Shown here piece by piece: positions 12,552 through 24,148 of a DNA stretch of 64,000 nucleotides. How positions within the stretch are numbered: the stretch's first letter is position 1; every line of letters starts with the position of its first letter. The stretch spans positions 10,376,501 to 10,440,500 of the forward strand of contig CM076944.1 of assembly GCA_039566865.1 (NCBI GenBank), read 5' to 3'. This DNA is from Aurelia coerulea. Lineage: Eukaryota; Cnidaria; Scyphozoa; Semaeostomeae; Ulmaridae. The notes under the pieces are model-generated. The model did not search any database. It was not told where the DNA came from and saw only the letters and a list, made by a program, of their open reading frames with translations. Made by a program: the position numbers and the translations under genes.

Positions 12552-12720
12552 TGTTATAGTGTATTAGGTGTAAACCATCATGTATAAGCCTCGATATCAG
12601 GTAGAGGTATAATTAATTAGATCAGGATCGGAGTGGAAACATGGCGTCTTATCTCGTGTGCTCTTTAGGTCTAGCGTTAGGTCGCAGCGGATCTTAGGCA
12701 TCGCGCGCGCATACACAACA
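12552..12720 (+). mobile_element. Putative 5' LTR of truncated Gypsy element
   Basis: A segment that starts TGTTATAG and ends ATACACAACA lies just upstream of a primer-binding-like site. With the 3' half of the element lost, there is no second LTR for comparison, so these limits are inferred from the TGT...ACA ends only. Confidence 0.3.
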
Positions 12721-12725
12721 TAATA

Positions 12726-12735
12726 TGGCGACGAG
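12726..12735 (+). other. Primer-binding site, tRNA-Ser type
   Basis: TGGCGACGAG is complementary to the 3' end CTCGTCGCCA of a eukaryotic tRNA-Ser that starts GACGAGG. The identical ten bases occupy the same place in the intact element at 55758-55749. Confidence 0.6.
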
Positions 12736-12795
12736 TAATCTCAAGAACCCAAAGAAGGAATAGAAGGAAGTAATTTCAACAAGAGAATAAGAATT

Positions 12796-13998
12796 ATGCC
12801 AGACAACGAGAATCAAATAGGCCAAGCTCAACCGCCTCAACCAGTAGCGATTCATTTGCCTCCAGTTAAGGAATTTGATCCAAAAGGAGACCCATCTACG
12901 GTAAGCCAACGATGGCAGAAATGGAAGAAATCGTTTGTATATTTTCTGAATGCAACAGGTATTCAAAATGATAGCCAAAAGAGGGCTGCACTTTTGCATC
13001 TTGTAGGAGATGAAGTGCAAGATATATTTGAAACATTAGGTGAGGTAGGCACAACATATGACCAAGCAATAGAGAAGTTAGATAGTCATTTTGATATCAA
13101 GAAGAATATTCCATTTGAAAGATGTGTATTTCATGAGGCAGGTCAAGAATCAGGAGAAAACATAGATTCATATGTCACTAGGTTGAAAAAGTTAACTATT
13201 CATTGTGAATATGGAGATGCAAGACAAAATGAGATCAGAGATCAAGTAATAGCAAAATGCCAATCAAGTAAGCTTAGAAAAAGATTGCTACAAGAAGCAG
13301 ATCTCACATTAGATAAAGTTCTAACAATAGGAAAGCTCATGGAACAATCAGACCATCAGACAAAGAAGATAGAACAACAAAACAATGCAGGATCATCAGC
13401 TGACACAATTAAAGAATCTTTTTCAGACCTGAATAAAATAAGGCCAAATAAATACCAACACAAAGGTAGACAAGCAATGAACACAGGAGATCAAAGATAT
13501 TCTCAACAAAGACAACAATGTGGAAGATGTGGAATGAAAAATCACAAAAGCAAAGACTGTAGAGTGACAAAAGGGAAAAAGTGCATGAAATGTGGAATTA
13601 TGGGACACTTTGCAAAATTCTGTAAGACTAAAACTCCAAAGAAATCAGAAAGTCATCAAGTCAGAGCAAATGAAATCACAACAGAAAGTTCAAGTGATGA
13701 TGAAGCATTTGTATTCAAAATTGGAAGCAAAGAAAGACCAGTATACCCAGTCAATGTAGATGGCACACCAATCAATATGCTCATTGACAGTGGATCAACA
13801 CTGAACATCATTGATGAAACATCACTTCAGAAATTGAAAGAAGAACCACAACTTGCAAACAGCAAGGCAAAGATATTCACTTATCTAGGAAAAGAACCAC
13901 TGAAACTAAAAGGAACATTCATAGCACAAGTTGAAGCATTTGGAAAAGAAACCCAAGAAAATTCTATGTCACAGAAGGTTCAGGAGGAGCATTGCTAG
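12796..13998 (+). pseudogene. Gypsy gag-protease (frame-broken)
   Basis: Ty3/Gypsy Gag followed by an aspartic protease, 400 codons from an ATG at 12796. Two CX2CX4HX4C zinc knuckles lie near residues 240-275 (starting CGRCG and CMKCG), then a protease active site LIDSGST near residue 333. The frame then leaves the conserved sequence: homologous reading continues in the -1 frame from about 13965 (FYVTEGSGGALLGQK), so one base is lost or a -1 shift is needed. Since a second break follows and the 3' half is missing, decay is more likely than programmed shifting. A-rich codon use contrasts with the other Gypsy element. Confidence 0.85.
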
Positions 13999-14933
13999 GA
14001 CAAAAGACAGCAGAAAAACAAGATCTTTTAAGAGTAGGCCCAGCTCTAGGTTTAGAAGCAGATCCAGCAAGCTCACTTCATAAAGCAGTAAATGAAATCA
14101 GTCAAGATAAATCAACTGAACACAGGATAGATCCAAAGATTCAGAAAGTTCTAGATAACAATAAAGAAGTATTTGAAGGCATGGGTAAATTCAAAGATTA
14201 CAAGTTAAAGTTACACATTGATGAGAATATCACTCCAGTTCAACAGCCAATCAGAAGATTACCATATCATACAAGAAAGAAAGTTTCTGCAGAATTAGAA
14301 AGATTGATGAAAAATGATTGCATAGAGAAAGTTAAAGGTCCAAGCACCTGGATAAATCCAATAGTAGTAGTACCAAAACCAAATGGGACTATAAGATTAT
14401 GCTTAGACATGAGAAGAGCCAATGAAGCCATAGTAAGAGAAAGACACCAGATTCCAAAAGTTGAAGAAATCCTCCCAGAGCTACATAATGCAAAATATTT
14501 CTCAAAGATTGATTTGAAAGAAGGGTATCACCAGCTAGAGTTAGCAGAGGAATCAAGACACATAACAACATTCCTAACACACAAAGGTTGTTTTCAATCA
14601 AAACGTCTTGTGTATGGAGTCAGTTCAGCCTTTGAGCAGTTTCAGAAGGTAATTGAGCAAAGCATTGCAGGTTGCCCAGGCACAAGATCAATATCTGATG
14701 ACATTCTCATATGGTCATCAAGCATAGATGAAATGGCAGAGCGTCTGGACACGCTATTCCATGCATTGCATGCCAGAAATCTAAAGATCAACCCAAAGAA
14801 ATGTGTATTTGGAACAACAAAGCTCACATTCGCAGGATATTGTCTAACAGACAAAGGAATTCATCCAGATCAATCCAAAGTAGATGCAGTCAACGCAACA
14901 ATGCCAAAACCCCAACAAACGCAACAGAAGTAA
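13965..14933 (+). pseudogene. Gypsy reverse transcriptase (frame-broken)
   Basis: The end of protease and the reverse transcriptase of the same element. RT landmarks are in order: FSKIDLKEGYHQL (palm Asp), then SISDDILIW for the catalytic Asp pair, then CLTDKGIHPDQSKV. The usual Tyr/Phe before x-D-D is Ile, a feature I associate with K02A2.6-like Gypsy elements. The frame ends in TAA at 14931-14933 after MPKP because of a second one-base break between about 14905 and 14925. Confidence 0.85.
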
Positions 14934-15571
14934 GAAGTTCCCTAGGTCTAGTCAACTTTTGTTCACACTTCATCAAAGACTACGCCACACTTACAGAGCC
15001 ACTGAGGAAACTAACCAGGAAAGAAACTACATTTGCATGGAACAAAGAACAGCAAGCAAGTTTCACAAAGCTAAAGGAAAGCCTAACAAATGCAAGCACA
15101 ATGGCTTATTACCAGCCACACGCAGACACAAAAGTCATCGTAGACGCATCACCAGTAGGACTAGGAGCAATCCTAACTCAAAAGCAAGAAGATGGACAAT
15201 TCAAGCCAGTAGTTTATGCATCACACGCATTAAGCCCAACAGAACAAAGATATTCTCAGACAGAAAGAGAAGGTTTAGCAGCATTTTGGTCAACACAGAA
15301 GTTTCATTACTATTTGTATGACAGAGAATTCACAATAGTAACTGACCACAAACCACTTGAAAAGCTCTTATCAGCAAGAGGAAGCCCTACACCAAGATTA
15401 CAAAGATGGTTACTTAAAATGCAACCATACAAGTACACAGTCCAGTATGAGCCAGGACACACAAATGCATCTGACGTCTTATCCCGTTCACCTTTACCAG
15501 CCACAGGAGAACAGTTAAGTGATGATACAGTACGTTTTGATTTCCAAGTAATTTTCCTGCAAATTATTTGA
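14909..15571 (+). pseudogene. Gypsy RNase H fragment, 3'-truncated
   Basis: Continues the RT/RNase H region in a new frame (NATEVRSSLGLVNF), with the RNase H catalytic region VIVDASPVGLGAILTQ, then ATDHKPLE-like VTDHKPLEKL and NASDVLSRSPLP. Similarity stops at about 15520; no integrase, polypurine tract or 3' LTR follows. The element therefore ends abruptly in unrelated DNA and is dead. Confidence 0.8.
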
Positions 15572-17448
15572 ACAAGTAATGGCGAGGGTGTGGTCCGAAA
15601 CCGTGCGATTTTTTCGGTAGTTTCAACACCCTGTTACTCTTGATTTAGGCCGAATATCGGGAAAATGCACATTGGAAGTGTGCATCAGAATCCATAGTTG
15701 AGATATTCGTTGTTATTGTTTGAAAATATTCGAAAACCGCAAATCCGTGGAACAAAAACAAAGATAGGTTTTAGCCATCTTTCGGAGGTTTGTTTGTTTA
15801 CAGCGGGCCGCCATCTTTGAAAATAGCGTGATCTGATTGGTCAATCCCCAAATCAAAACAAACTTCTCGAATCCCTTTTGGATTATGAATACCATATACG
15901 GAATTAGCAGGAGGCCTAATCTGTGAAAACAATTTCTTTTTGAGGACGCTGACAGAAGGGGATTCTCTTATTTCAGGATCTAGCTTATCCCATTCAAACA
16001 AAGAGTCGGGGTAGAAACTAGATCTGAATTTGTCTGCTCTTGCCCTTATTTGCCCTACTACTGGTTGATTTCGAAAAGGGTAGCTAGTTTCATGCAGTGG
16101 TGGAATAGGGTCCCTTTTTGAAGCAGAGGTCAAGTTACTGATGAATTTAAAGAAATGAATAAGACGTCTACTCCATCTTCTAGAGCTCAACGATTCCCAT
16201 CCAAGTTCATCGTACAGCCTTTCCCGAGATGTTCCTCTCCAAGTTCCTGTCACTGATAGGGCAGCAGAGTATTGCACAGACTCAAGCCTTTCCATCAAGT
16301 AATTTCCAGAGCAAGTGTCTCTTTGAGGCATATGATGAATTACATCGCCGTAATCTAGATGGGGTCTTACATATAATTGATATAATTCATTCAACGTCCT
16401 CAAGACAGATATTTGGACATGAACTTCAACATTCCGATCGCTTTTCTTGACTTCGTTGTGCCGCTTGTATGTGAGCTGAGAACGAAAGTTTAGAATCTAG
16501 TATTATGCCTAAATGTTTATGTTGATCCATTGTGGATACGGGTGCATCATTAAAGAGGATCACAGGATGATCAATTTTCGCATTTTCCTTGAAAAGACTA
16601 ATTCAACAGCTTGCTTTCGGGGGTCCGGATTATAGGACATTCCCCAATCATGTACCTATGATGTAATAAGATCCAGGTCATGGTTAATGTCGCTTGCTGC
16701 TATGTCAGGATCTTGTACGATCGTAAAAAGTGATGTGTCATCTGCAAAAAGTTTCATACTGCACTTCAAATTCTGTGTTAGATCGCTTAAGTATATCAAT
16801 AAGAACAAGGGGCCCAGAAGCGAACCTTGCGGAACACCAGCAGAAATATTCCCCCAGGTGGGAGCTTGACCATTCACGACAGTCCTTTTTTCCTGTTTGA
16901 CAAGAAACTTTGAAGGAGTAACAGTAGATTTCCGGAAACACCACATCTTTTTAAGCTGGTAGATAAGGCCGTCATGCCAGACCCTATCAAAGGCTTTAGA
17001 AATGTCAAGATAGACAGACAGAGCTTCTAGGGTAGGATTACAGTCAAAGGCTTCGAAGACAGGTTGGGTTATGGAAAGCAATTGATTTATTGTTGAGTCA
17101 CCTGGACGGAAGCCTGATAGGTTACCTATGTTGGGGTTTGATAAATTTTCTCTCTCTAAATGTGAATACAAAGACTCGTAGATAAGCTCCTCTACAATTT
17201 GCTAGCAATTGGAAGGAGAGAGATAGATAGGGCGATAATTTTCCTTCAGATTTTTCTCATTTTTCTTATGATCAGGTACAACATTTGCTCGTTTCCAAGT
17301 TTCAGGGTTGACGCAAACAATTTTTATTATTAGTGAGTCACCGCACATTGTTATTATTCGCACTGAAATTTCGTCCCAACCGTGCGCTTTGCTCGGATTA
17401 AGATTACGAATGATCCGTAATATTTTCTCGTCGGAGTAGACAAAATTT

Positions 17449-17508
17449 TACCCTGGGTACCAGTCTCTCTAACATTAATTAACGTTAGAGAGGCTGGTAC
17501 CCAGGGTA
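17449..17508. mobile_element. 60-bp palindromic MITE, 9-bp TSD
   Basis: A 60-bp near-perfect palindrome with ends TACCCTGGGTACCAG, flanked by an exact 9-bp duplication ACAAAATTT (17440-17448, 17509-17517). The duplication interrupts the LINE coding sequence, which proves it is an insertion. The 9-bp target duplication suggests mobilisation by a Mutator-like or foldback-type transposase. Related copies: 31159-31307 and 46547-46630. Confidence 0.9.
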
Positions 17509-17596
17509 ACAAAATTTCAAAGCAGGGATGCGGTGACAGGTAAATCACAGGGCATTTCACTGCCAGTATTTAACGTTGTGTATTGAAGAATGAAAT

Positions 17597-17994
17597 ACAC
17601 TCATTTTTTTTTCATAAGAAACTAAGGTCCGCGGCTGGTAGGCAGTTTCTTAAAGTTTTGAGTCATTTTGCTACCAAAAGTTTCTTATGTGTTTCATATA
17701 GGTATTTTTATTGCGGGAAGTTTAGAGTTGATTTTGTCTTGTCTAAAGGGCTCCCAAATTACTTAGTAAGTCTCTCAAACGAGTAAATAACATGATTCGC
17801 ACTCAGAATAATGTCCAAACAGTTGCTTTAACTGTACAATGTCAAAATATTTTTTGAATGTGATAGGAAAATTAAAACTGAAAATTACAGAAGTTTCTTA
17901 GCTTTTTTCAATTCAGGTAGCGTTGTTTCTTAGCTTTCGAAAAATTGAGCGTACTGTTTCTTATAAGCAGTTTCTTATAAACAAAAGTGAGTGT
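17597..17994. mobile_element. TTTCTTA-type MITE, copy D
   Basis: Ends in ACACTCA on both sides (inverted), continuing into ATAAGAAACT. Its interior matches copy C (11800-12115), and it splits the LINE between codons for the NDYF-like region and the following segment. About 398 bp, no coding potential. No clear target duplication was found. Confidence 0.75.
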
Positions 17995-18751
17995 AATCAT
18001 TGAATATTTGAGCCTTTGAAGAAAAATCTAGCACAAAGATATCGTTTTCCAATAGTATTTCGGGTACCTTAGCCTTGTGGAGAATCTTGTTGATCAGACG
18101 CCAGTACTTTTTGGTGCCAGTTGAAGGATCTCATAATGTACGACCAACTTTAGTGAAATATCTATGTTTAGCATCTTCCACAAGTTTTGATCCTTTGGCT
18201 ATCATATTTTGAATACCTTCAAGCATATCTTCTGGTTGACCATTCTTGACAAATGATTTAAAAGCACGATTTTTCTTTCTTAAGAAGCTTTTTATACTGT
18301 GAGTAATCCAATGCACCTGATGGGCCTTTATCCTTTTGAGCTTGTTTGGTATGAAATTTGAACAAATATTCAGAAGAACTTTGTTAAGAGCCTTAACTTC
18401 TTCATCGGGATATGTTACTTCTTCAAAAGTTTCTTGCCAATGGAACATTTCTACACTGTTCCGAATAGAGGGAATATTAGCTCTATCATAAAACCATAGT
18501 TTGCAAGTGTCAGGGGGCGGCACAAGATTTCTGACAGATAGTTTACCGTGAATAATCTGATGATGGAATTGCTCGTGAAGGGAGGTGCGAATACCAGATT
18601 CAATGAACAGGTCAGGTTGATCCGTAAAGATCAAGTTGATACAAGATTTTGATTGACCAATCATATGGGTCGGTCCAGATATTAACTGATGTAGTCCAAG
18701 GTCTCACGTTAATGGTTTGTTCATGGCTCAGTGCCTTAACGGTTTGTGTGT

Positions 18752-19072
18752 GAAAAATTGGAGAGGCCATAACTCCGCCAAACCTGGAGATATTTTAATC
18801 GGCATCCAATTTGTTTTCCCAAACATAACATCTGGAGATTCTTCAAAAAATTCAGGAAAATTCAAGCAGTATTTAGTCCTGGTTGCGTTTTACGAAGGTA
18901 GATAAAACTTAGGAAAATCTTCACGGGTTTCTTTTGTCTTCTTCGCTTATTCGCCGTCTGATTGGTCCGCTAAAATGAGGCTTTGAACGTTTCGGCCAAG
19001 GGCCATGGGCAACGAGCCATTCAGCCATGGACGACATTTGATTCCTATGCTTAGCAAACCAAATAAGAGTTC
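18752..19072. repeat. Dispersed repeat, copy 2 (inverted)
   Basis: Reverse complement of 5146-5472 with many substitutions and small indels; it directly abuts the truncated 5' end of the LINE. Non-coding. Confidence 0.7.
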
Positions 19073-19772
19073 AAAGAGTGCAAGTATTCGAAACCATGGA
19101 ATGAAAACTTAATCGATAAGAGATGGGACCGTTCCAAATTGTGCTCAATAAGATTCCTCCAAGCATCCATAGCCTGATTCAATGTTAGAGAACGCTGGTT
19201 TATGGAAAGTACTTTTTAAATTCCATTTGATTTGCTTTGAATCAACGAGATTCTACTTTCACAAAATATGCAATTTAGGGGCGTCTGGTTTCAGCTTTCG
19301 GACAAATTTGAACTTCAAAAACTCGTAACTCCATGAATATTTAGCAGATTTGCTAGCTTCTGGTGTTTAAAATTAATTTAAAATCGCAGCAATATAGTTA
19401 TCTTACCATGGAGCCCGTTCAGCATTTCGTACTTTTTTATACTTAATTAATCGTCGAACAATTTTTTGGGACACCTTGTAGATTATATTTTGATTGGGTT
19501 TCATTTGCAATTTGCAAATAACTTGATATAGTTTCAAAAAAGATAAACAAAGAAATTACCTATGCAAACTTACTTTTCAGGAATATTCAAAGACGATACA
19601 GCCAAAGCCATCATCGAAAACAACCACAACAACATCATCTTGATGGTGATCTGAAATAAGCATGCTAATATGTGAAAGAGTGAGCGTTAATCGTTTGTAT
19701 TTGAAACTTTCGGCTAAAAGTCTTGGTAAAAAATTAAAAATTTAGCAAGTTAGCAAAAGTGAACTAAAATAA

Positions 19773-20107
19773 TGGATGCAGCGATTTTGTGGGAAGGCAA
19801 TATAATATTTGTAGAATTTCTTACCCATTAGTTGACCAGCTCTCTAATCTGCATCTCTGTTGATCAATTGGAGTGAACAAGATCAGTAAACGTTTGTTCC
19901 TTTGTCGTATCTCTTCTTCGCTCGCAACTCGTGGGGCCTAAACGAACAGAGCGAAGAAGAGATACGACAAAGAAACAAACGTTTACTGATCTCGTTCACT
20001 CCAATTGATCAACAGAGATGCAGATTAGAGAACTGGTCAACTAATGGGTAAGAAATTCTACAATTATTATCTTCCCTTCCCACAAAATCGCTGCATCATC
20101 GCCCATG
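19773..20107. mobile_element. 335-bp hairpin foldback, 9-bp TSD
   Basis: Two arms of about 145 bp, nearly perfect inverted complements (GATGCAGCGATTTTGTGGGA on the left), separated by a loop of about 30 bp. It is flanked by CTAAAATAA (19764-19772) and CTAAAATGA (20108-20116), 8 of 9 bases alike. Non-coding; a transcript would fold into one long stem. Confidence 0.85.
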
Positions 20108-20404
20108 CTAAAATGAACTAAACTGAGTGAACTAAAATTAACTTTAAGGCCCGGTACGAGCTTCTTTCACCTAAAGGACTAATGTCATGCAGCTGATTGG
20201 CTTCTAAAAACAAGGGAATCTTTACGGATTATTCTTGAAAACAAAAGGATTTTTGCCAAAGGTGTACGAGAATTTTGGAGAGTCCCTTGATTTTAAATAA
20301 TATGTTTCGCTTTCGTGCGTCCAACCGAAGAAGGAGGTTTGGTCTTAGCCTATTGAATTGTATGTAAAAGGCAAGCGTACACAAAATGATACTTTATTTA
20401 CAGC

Positions 20405-20461
20405 ACGCCAGATGACGTTCTGTCTGGCGTTGCCATCCTGGTTCGTGAACCAGGTAATGGC
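20405..20461. other. Two tandem short stem-loops
   Basis: CGCCAGA...TCTGGCG (loop of about 10 nt) is followed at once by GCCAT-CCTGGTTC gt GAACCAGG-TAATGGC. The second contains a perfect CTGGTTC/GAACCAG stem. Function unknown; it may be a structured end of an element, or chance. Confidence 0.5.
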
Positions 20462-20469
20462 TAAAGTAC

Positions 20470-23400
20470 CCTTACGGCATCTTATGGCTATATGCAGAAA
20501 CCAGGCTTAAAACCTGTTTTCAGAAGACATGCATGCTAACAAACAAATTCAAAACAAACAATTCATTTGAAATACTTACCAGAAAGATTCCCAAGTGAAC
20601 TATACCCTCTCTCTTCTCTCCAAGCTAGTGCAATTCTTTAAAGGTATGATGCTGGTATATAAAGGATGGTCGATACTTGAAGGAAAAAAGCTGATCAAAT
20701 GTACATTAAGGCACTTACAAACAGCAGTCTGATACTGCAAATATTTGATGTAAGCTGTTAATGCTCATATACCTTACTGACATATTGATCTATGGACAGA
20801 TTTTGTCACACAATAACATTATCTGTTTTTGACTGAAACCGTAATTCCAAGCGATTAGCGACTGCACACAAAGGAAATTCTCCTAACATTATTCATTCTA
20901 TCTCATGTGCTCAATGCCTTAGCCGTATGACTTTTGGGCCTACGTCCCCTTCGCAGAGGTCTGATTGTCAAGTTTTGGTTGCATTTTAATAGAAATTACC
21001 GGAGAGAGAAACTGTTTCCTATCTGTCGTCTAAAACTTCAAATGAAATACTAGATTTACCCTAACTATTAAAGCTTGAAGCGGGGGTACTGATGAACTTT
21101 ACCTGGGCAAGTACAGTGTATTGGAGACGCAACGAGGTAGGGCAATTGTGCCAAGGAAGGGGTAACCAGCACTGTAGAACAGAGAGCCAAGTCATTCCTC
21201 AGTGTTGGTTGAATCTACCAGGCGGGTCCTGGACAGAGGTTGGCCGGTGGTCCGTACGAGGATGTGCCTATCAGTGAAATGATACGTCAAAGGCGGGTCC
21301 TTGCTTGGGATATGCCTAAGAAGGGCGGGTCCCATACTGGTATGCCCGTACAATCCTGGGATGTGCCTGGCAAATCCAATTAGATAGATAATAATGGTCC
21401 ATATGTAACGGATTTAACCGTTTCTCATTGTGTGGGTATAGGCCATAGCGTAGATTCTATAGCATGCTCGAAAACTTTCATGGGCGCAACTGGTTTTAAT
21501 TTTTCGCGATCTACGGCAAATTGGCCTGTTGAGGAGAATCGGCTCCCACAATTGCGCATGCACAATCCCCAAGGCAACGAAAGTTGGTGAAGACCGGCGA
21601 AGACTGAGTAGAGAATGGACAGCGCATTGCTTTAGATTTTCTGTCCTTCTTCGCATTCATTCAGTAATCGTAGACAATAATGTTTTCCCCGTTCTGAGGC
21701 CGAGAGAAGAAGATCAGTTAATCCAAACAAGATATTTTATCTTGATCCAAAGGATTCTAAAGTGGGACAGCAGACAAAGTTGATGACGGACAGTGATATA
21801 TGATGCACTGATAGGCCTGAAAACGTTTACATATGTTTGCTAACAAAAAGATCAGTCAGGCTCAAATTTGATACTTTTAGAGTCACTGCCTGACAAGCAA
21901 TTAGATGCGTTGCTATCCGAGCGTCAAGAAAAAAGTGCAGCACTAGTTGTAGCGGGAAATTCCGTCTTCCTCGTTCGGGGCTCATTTGATCCACCGTGAG
22001 ATTTCAGTTGCCCCTTTTTATACTGAAAAGAATTCTGCTATAATTGGGTACCTAACTATAAAGTGTTCAGACAACGCAGCATAACGGAATCTACACGTCG
22101 GATTATCACTAGTGGGCAGACAAAATTCCCTTGTATTTCACATTACTCCTAATCCCGGCAGAGAAACAGTCTATGGTGTATGCTACTTCAAAAAATTGTC
22201 GAGACAATTCCTTAATAAATCTAGAGATCCACCAGTCAGATTTTGCTAATTTGATTCAGAAACCGAGCAGAAGGTAATGCAATCCCCGCAAATTTAGCGC
22301 CTAAATGAAACAATTATTACTCAACTCTAGAATTAAATAAAAAAAATCTGCCTGACCGATCCCTAGATTCATCGTTCTTCTTTAATTATATGCTCATGAC
22401 TTCTGTTAAAAACCACTGCATGCACAAGGCGACAGTTTGCCTTACTGGTTTCAGATCGACTTTTGCGGCTTTGTTGATTTTTCTTACTGGTTGGGTGAAG
22501 TTTCCTTTGTCTGCAATCGCTAATCGCTTTGAAATTCAGTGTCAATAAAAATAGCAGATGCTGCAATGTTCTAAACAAGCAATATTGGTCTTTCAACAGC
22601 AGCTTACCAGGTGAGCCAGAAAAATGCTCCCATTCTAGAAATTCATCAACCTCATTCCCAAGGGTATCTGTTGTTTTCAATAGGAGGCTAGATGTAGGCG
22701 TTGCAGTTTACGGAAAACCTTCATTGTCACTGCACAGTGATCCAGAGCATGGAATAAATGCCAAAACACAAAACGTTCCAAATGCAAAAACTTTCAAACC
22801 TACCATAGAGAGGACACTTTGAGCTATTCAAAACAAAAATCCGTACAGAAATCGGACAAACGACTGCAGGGAAATTGCACTTTGAAGTTGACAAAACTTG
22901 CTAGGCCATGTTTTAGTTTACTTTTCCAGTGTATCACTTTTGAAATGGGCCTAAACCAACAATTTCAAATTTTCGTTTCTCCAGTTGTATGCATCCGATT
23001 TCAATAAAATTCTTTAAATTAACCTTCAATGTCTGCGCAATTAGACAACGTATCAGTGTTATAGATTTACATCAATTTATTTGTTTATTTGGCACATATT
23101 TGCCAAGAGGTATTTTTAGCAGCAGAACTACAAGAGACATCTAAATTTCTTCTTTCCTGGTGCAAACAAAAAAGTGAGGAAAAAAGATTCTTAAAAACTC
23201 ATTTCGCACTAAACTTCGGGTATCGATGAAGGTTTCTGCTAAAGGATTCGTACAGGTTCGTACATGTAAAAATTTTATAGCTGATATAAAAAATCAAGTC
23301 ATTTAGGCCTATGTATGCTATTTTCTGTGATTTTCCGTGATAGAATGTCTATTTTGTTTCACCTACTTTTATCTGGTTACATCTGTTAAAATACATATTT

Positions 23401-23950
23401 GACCAAAGTCTCATGCAAATTCATTACGTTTAACTCATCTAGTGCTCATTTTTGTGACTTTTAGACTTTCAAAATGGCGGATTTTTCTGCAGTCAATAAA
23501 AAACATGTCCATCTACTTTTTTCACAGAAAGCTGGTCAAACTCCTTGTAAAACATCTTCAAAGAAGCTCTTATATGCTCTTATCGAGAACAATCGACCGA
23601 TTAGAGGAAGAACACCTGAGCAAATACCCAAATAGCCTGTGAGTACCGACATAAAGAAATGAGCCTGCTAATTTTAGAGGAGAAAGATGACTCCAACTAG
23701 AATTTCATCGCATCTCGACCAAATTGCAACTGATGTTATCAGGAGGAGTGCATTAGGTTACACAAAATTACAAACGGTATTGAAAATCATCAAGTTTGAT
23801 TAATGGTGTCAAGAGAGGATCTTCAGAGATGCCATGCTGCTATTGCAAAGAAGCATGGAAGTGCTTTGAAAGAGGGAAGGGGAGTATCAGCAATGAGGGA
23901 TAGCCAGCAACGCCCACCCATCTCATCAAATCCAACACTATGTTGCAAGA
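20470..23950. other. Gene-free stretch with foldback fragments
   Basis: No gene is supported. Bases about 20790-20890 and 22395-22555 are degraded fragments of the 600-bp foldback family (shared words GATTAGCGA and AAAGGAAATTCTC, or their complements). Bases 21214-21372 hold a short GC-rich repeat. The rest is AT-rich with no recognised features. Confidence 0.5.
21214..21372. repeat. GC-rich imperfect tandem repeat
   Basis: The word GGCGGGTCC recurs at least three times, each time followed within 20-40 bp by a GGGATGTGCC-like word. Copies are diverged and unit length is irregular. No coding frame is shared across the units. Confidence 0.5.
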
Positions 23951-23967
23951 ACTTAACATAACCTATT

Positions 23968-24140
23968 CAGGGCCGTAGGAAGAAGCTTCGGATTGGGGGG
24001 GGGGGGGAATTTTTTTCAAAACAATAGAGAAAAATACATCTAATTAATTCATGTGACGTAGCACCATTGTTTTCAAAATTATTGGGGGGGGGCTTTAGCC
24101 CCACCTGCCCCCCCCCCCCCCCCCGCTTCCTACGGGCCTG
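23968..24140. mobile_element. hAT MITE with poly-G/C interior
   Basis: A 173-bp element with termini CAGGGCCGTAGGAAG (left) and CAGGCCCGTAGGAAGC (right, inverted), flanked by a perfect 8-bp duplication AACCTATT (23960-23967, 24141-24148), diagnostic of hAT transposition. The interior carries long poly-G and poly-C tracts, which could pair with each other. Non-coding. Confidence 0.92.
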
Positions 24141-24148
24141 AACCTATT

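Larger units (their letters stand above)
15860..18703 (-). mobile_element. LINE (CR1/Jockey-like), 5'-truncated, with nested inserts
   Basis: Read on the minus strand from 18703: an endonuclease tail (LGLHQLISGPTHMIGQS), a linker (WITHSIKSFLRKKNRAFKSF), then reverse transcriptase with GFRPGDSTINQL, LDISKAFDRVWH, AGVPQGSLLGPL and KLFADDTSLF, and a C-terminal region with VRPHLDYGDVIHHMP and FYPDSLFEWDKLDPEIR, ending near YGIHNPKG. Several frameshifts and stops (for example in the segment at 17190-17210) make it non-functional. Two MITEs interrupt it at 17449-17508 and 17597-17994, so it is older than both. The N-terminal endonuclease part is missing. Confidence 0.9.

Noticed and set aside
13965..13998. 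Programmed -1 frameshift between Gypsy protease and RT
   Set aside because: No clear slippery heptamer, a second unprogrammed break follows in the RNase H region, and the 3' half is missing; mutation is simpler.
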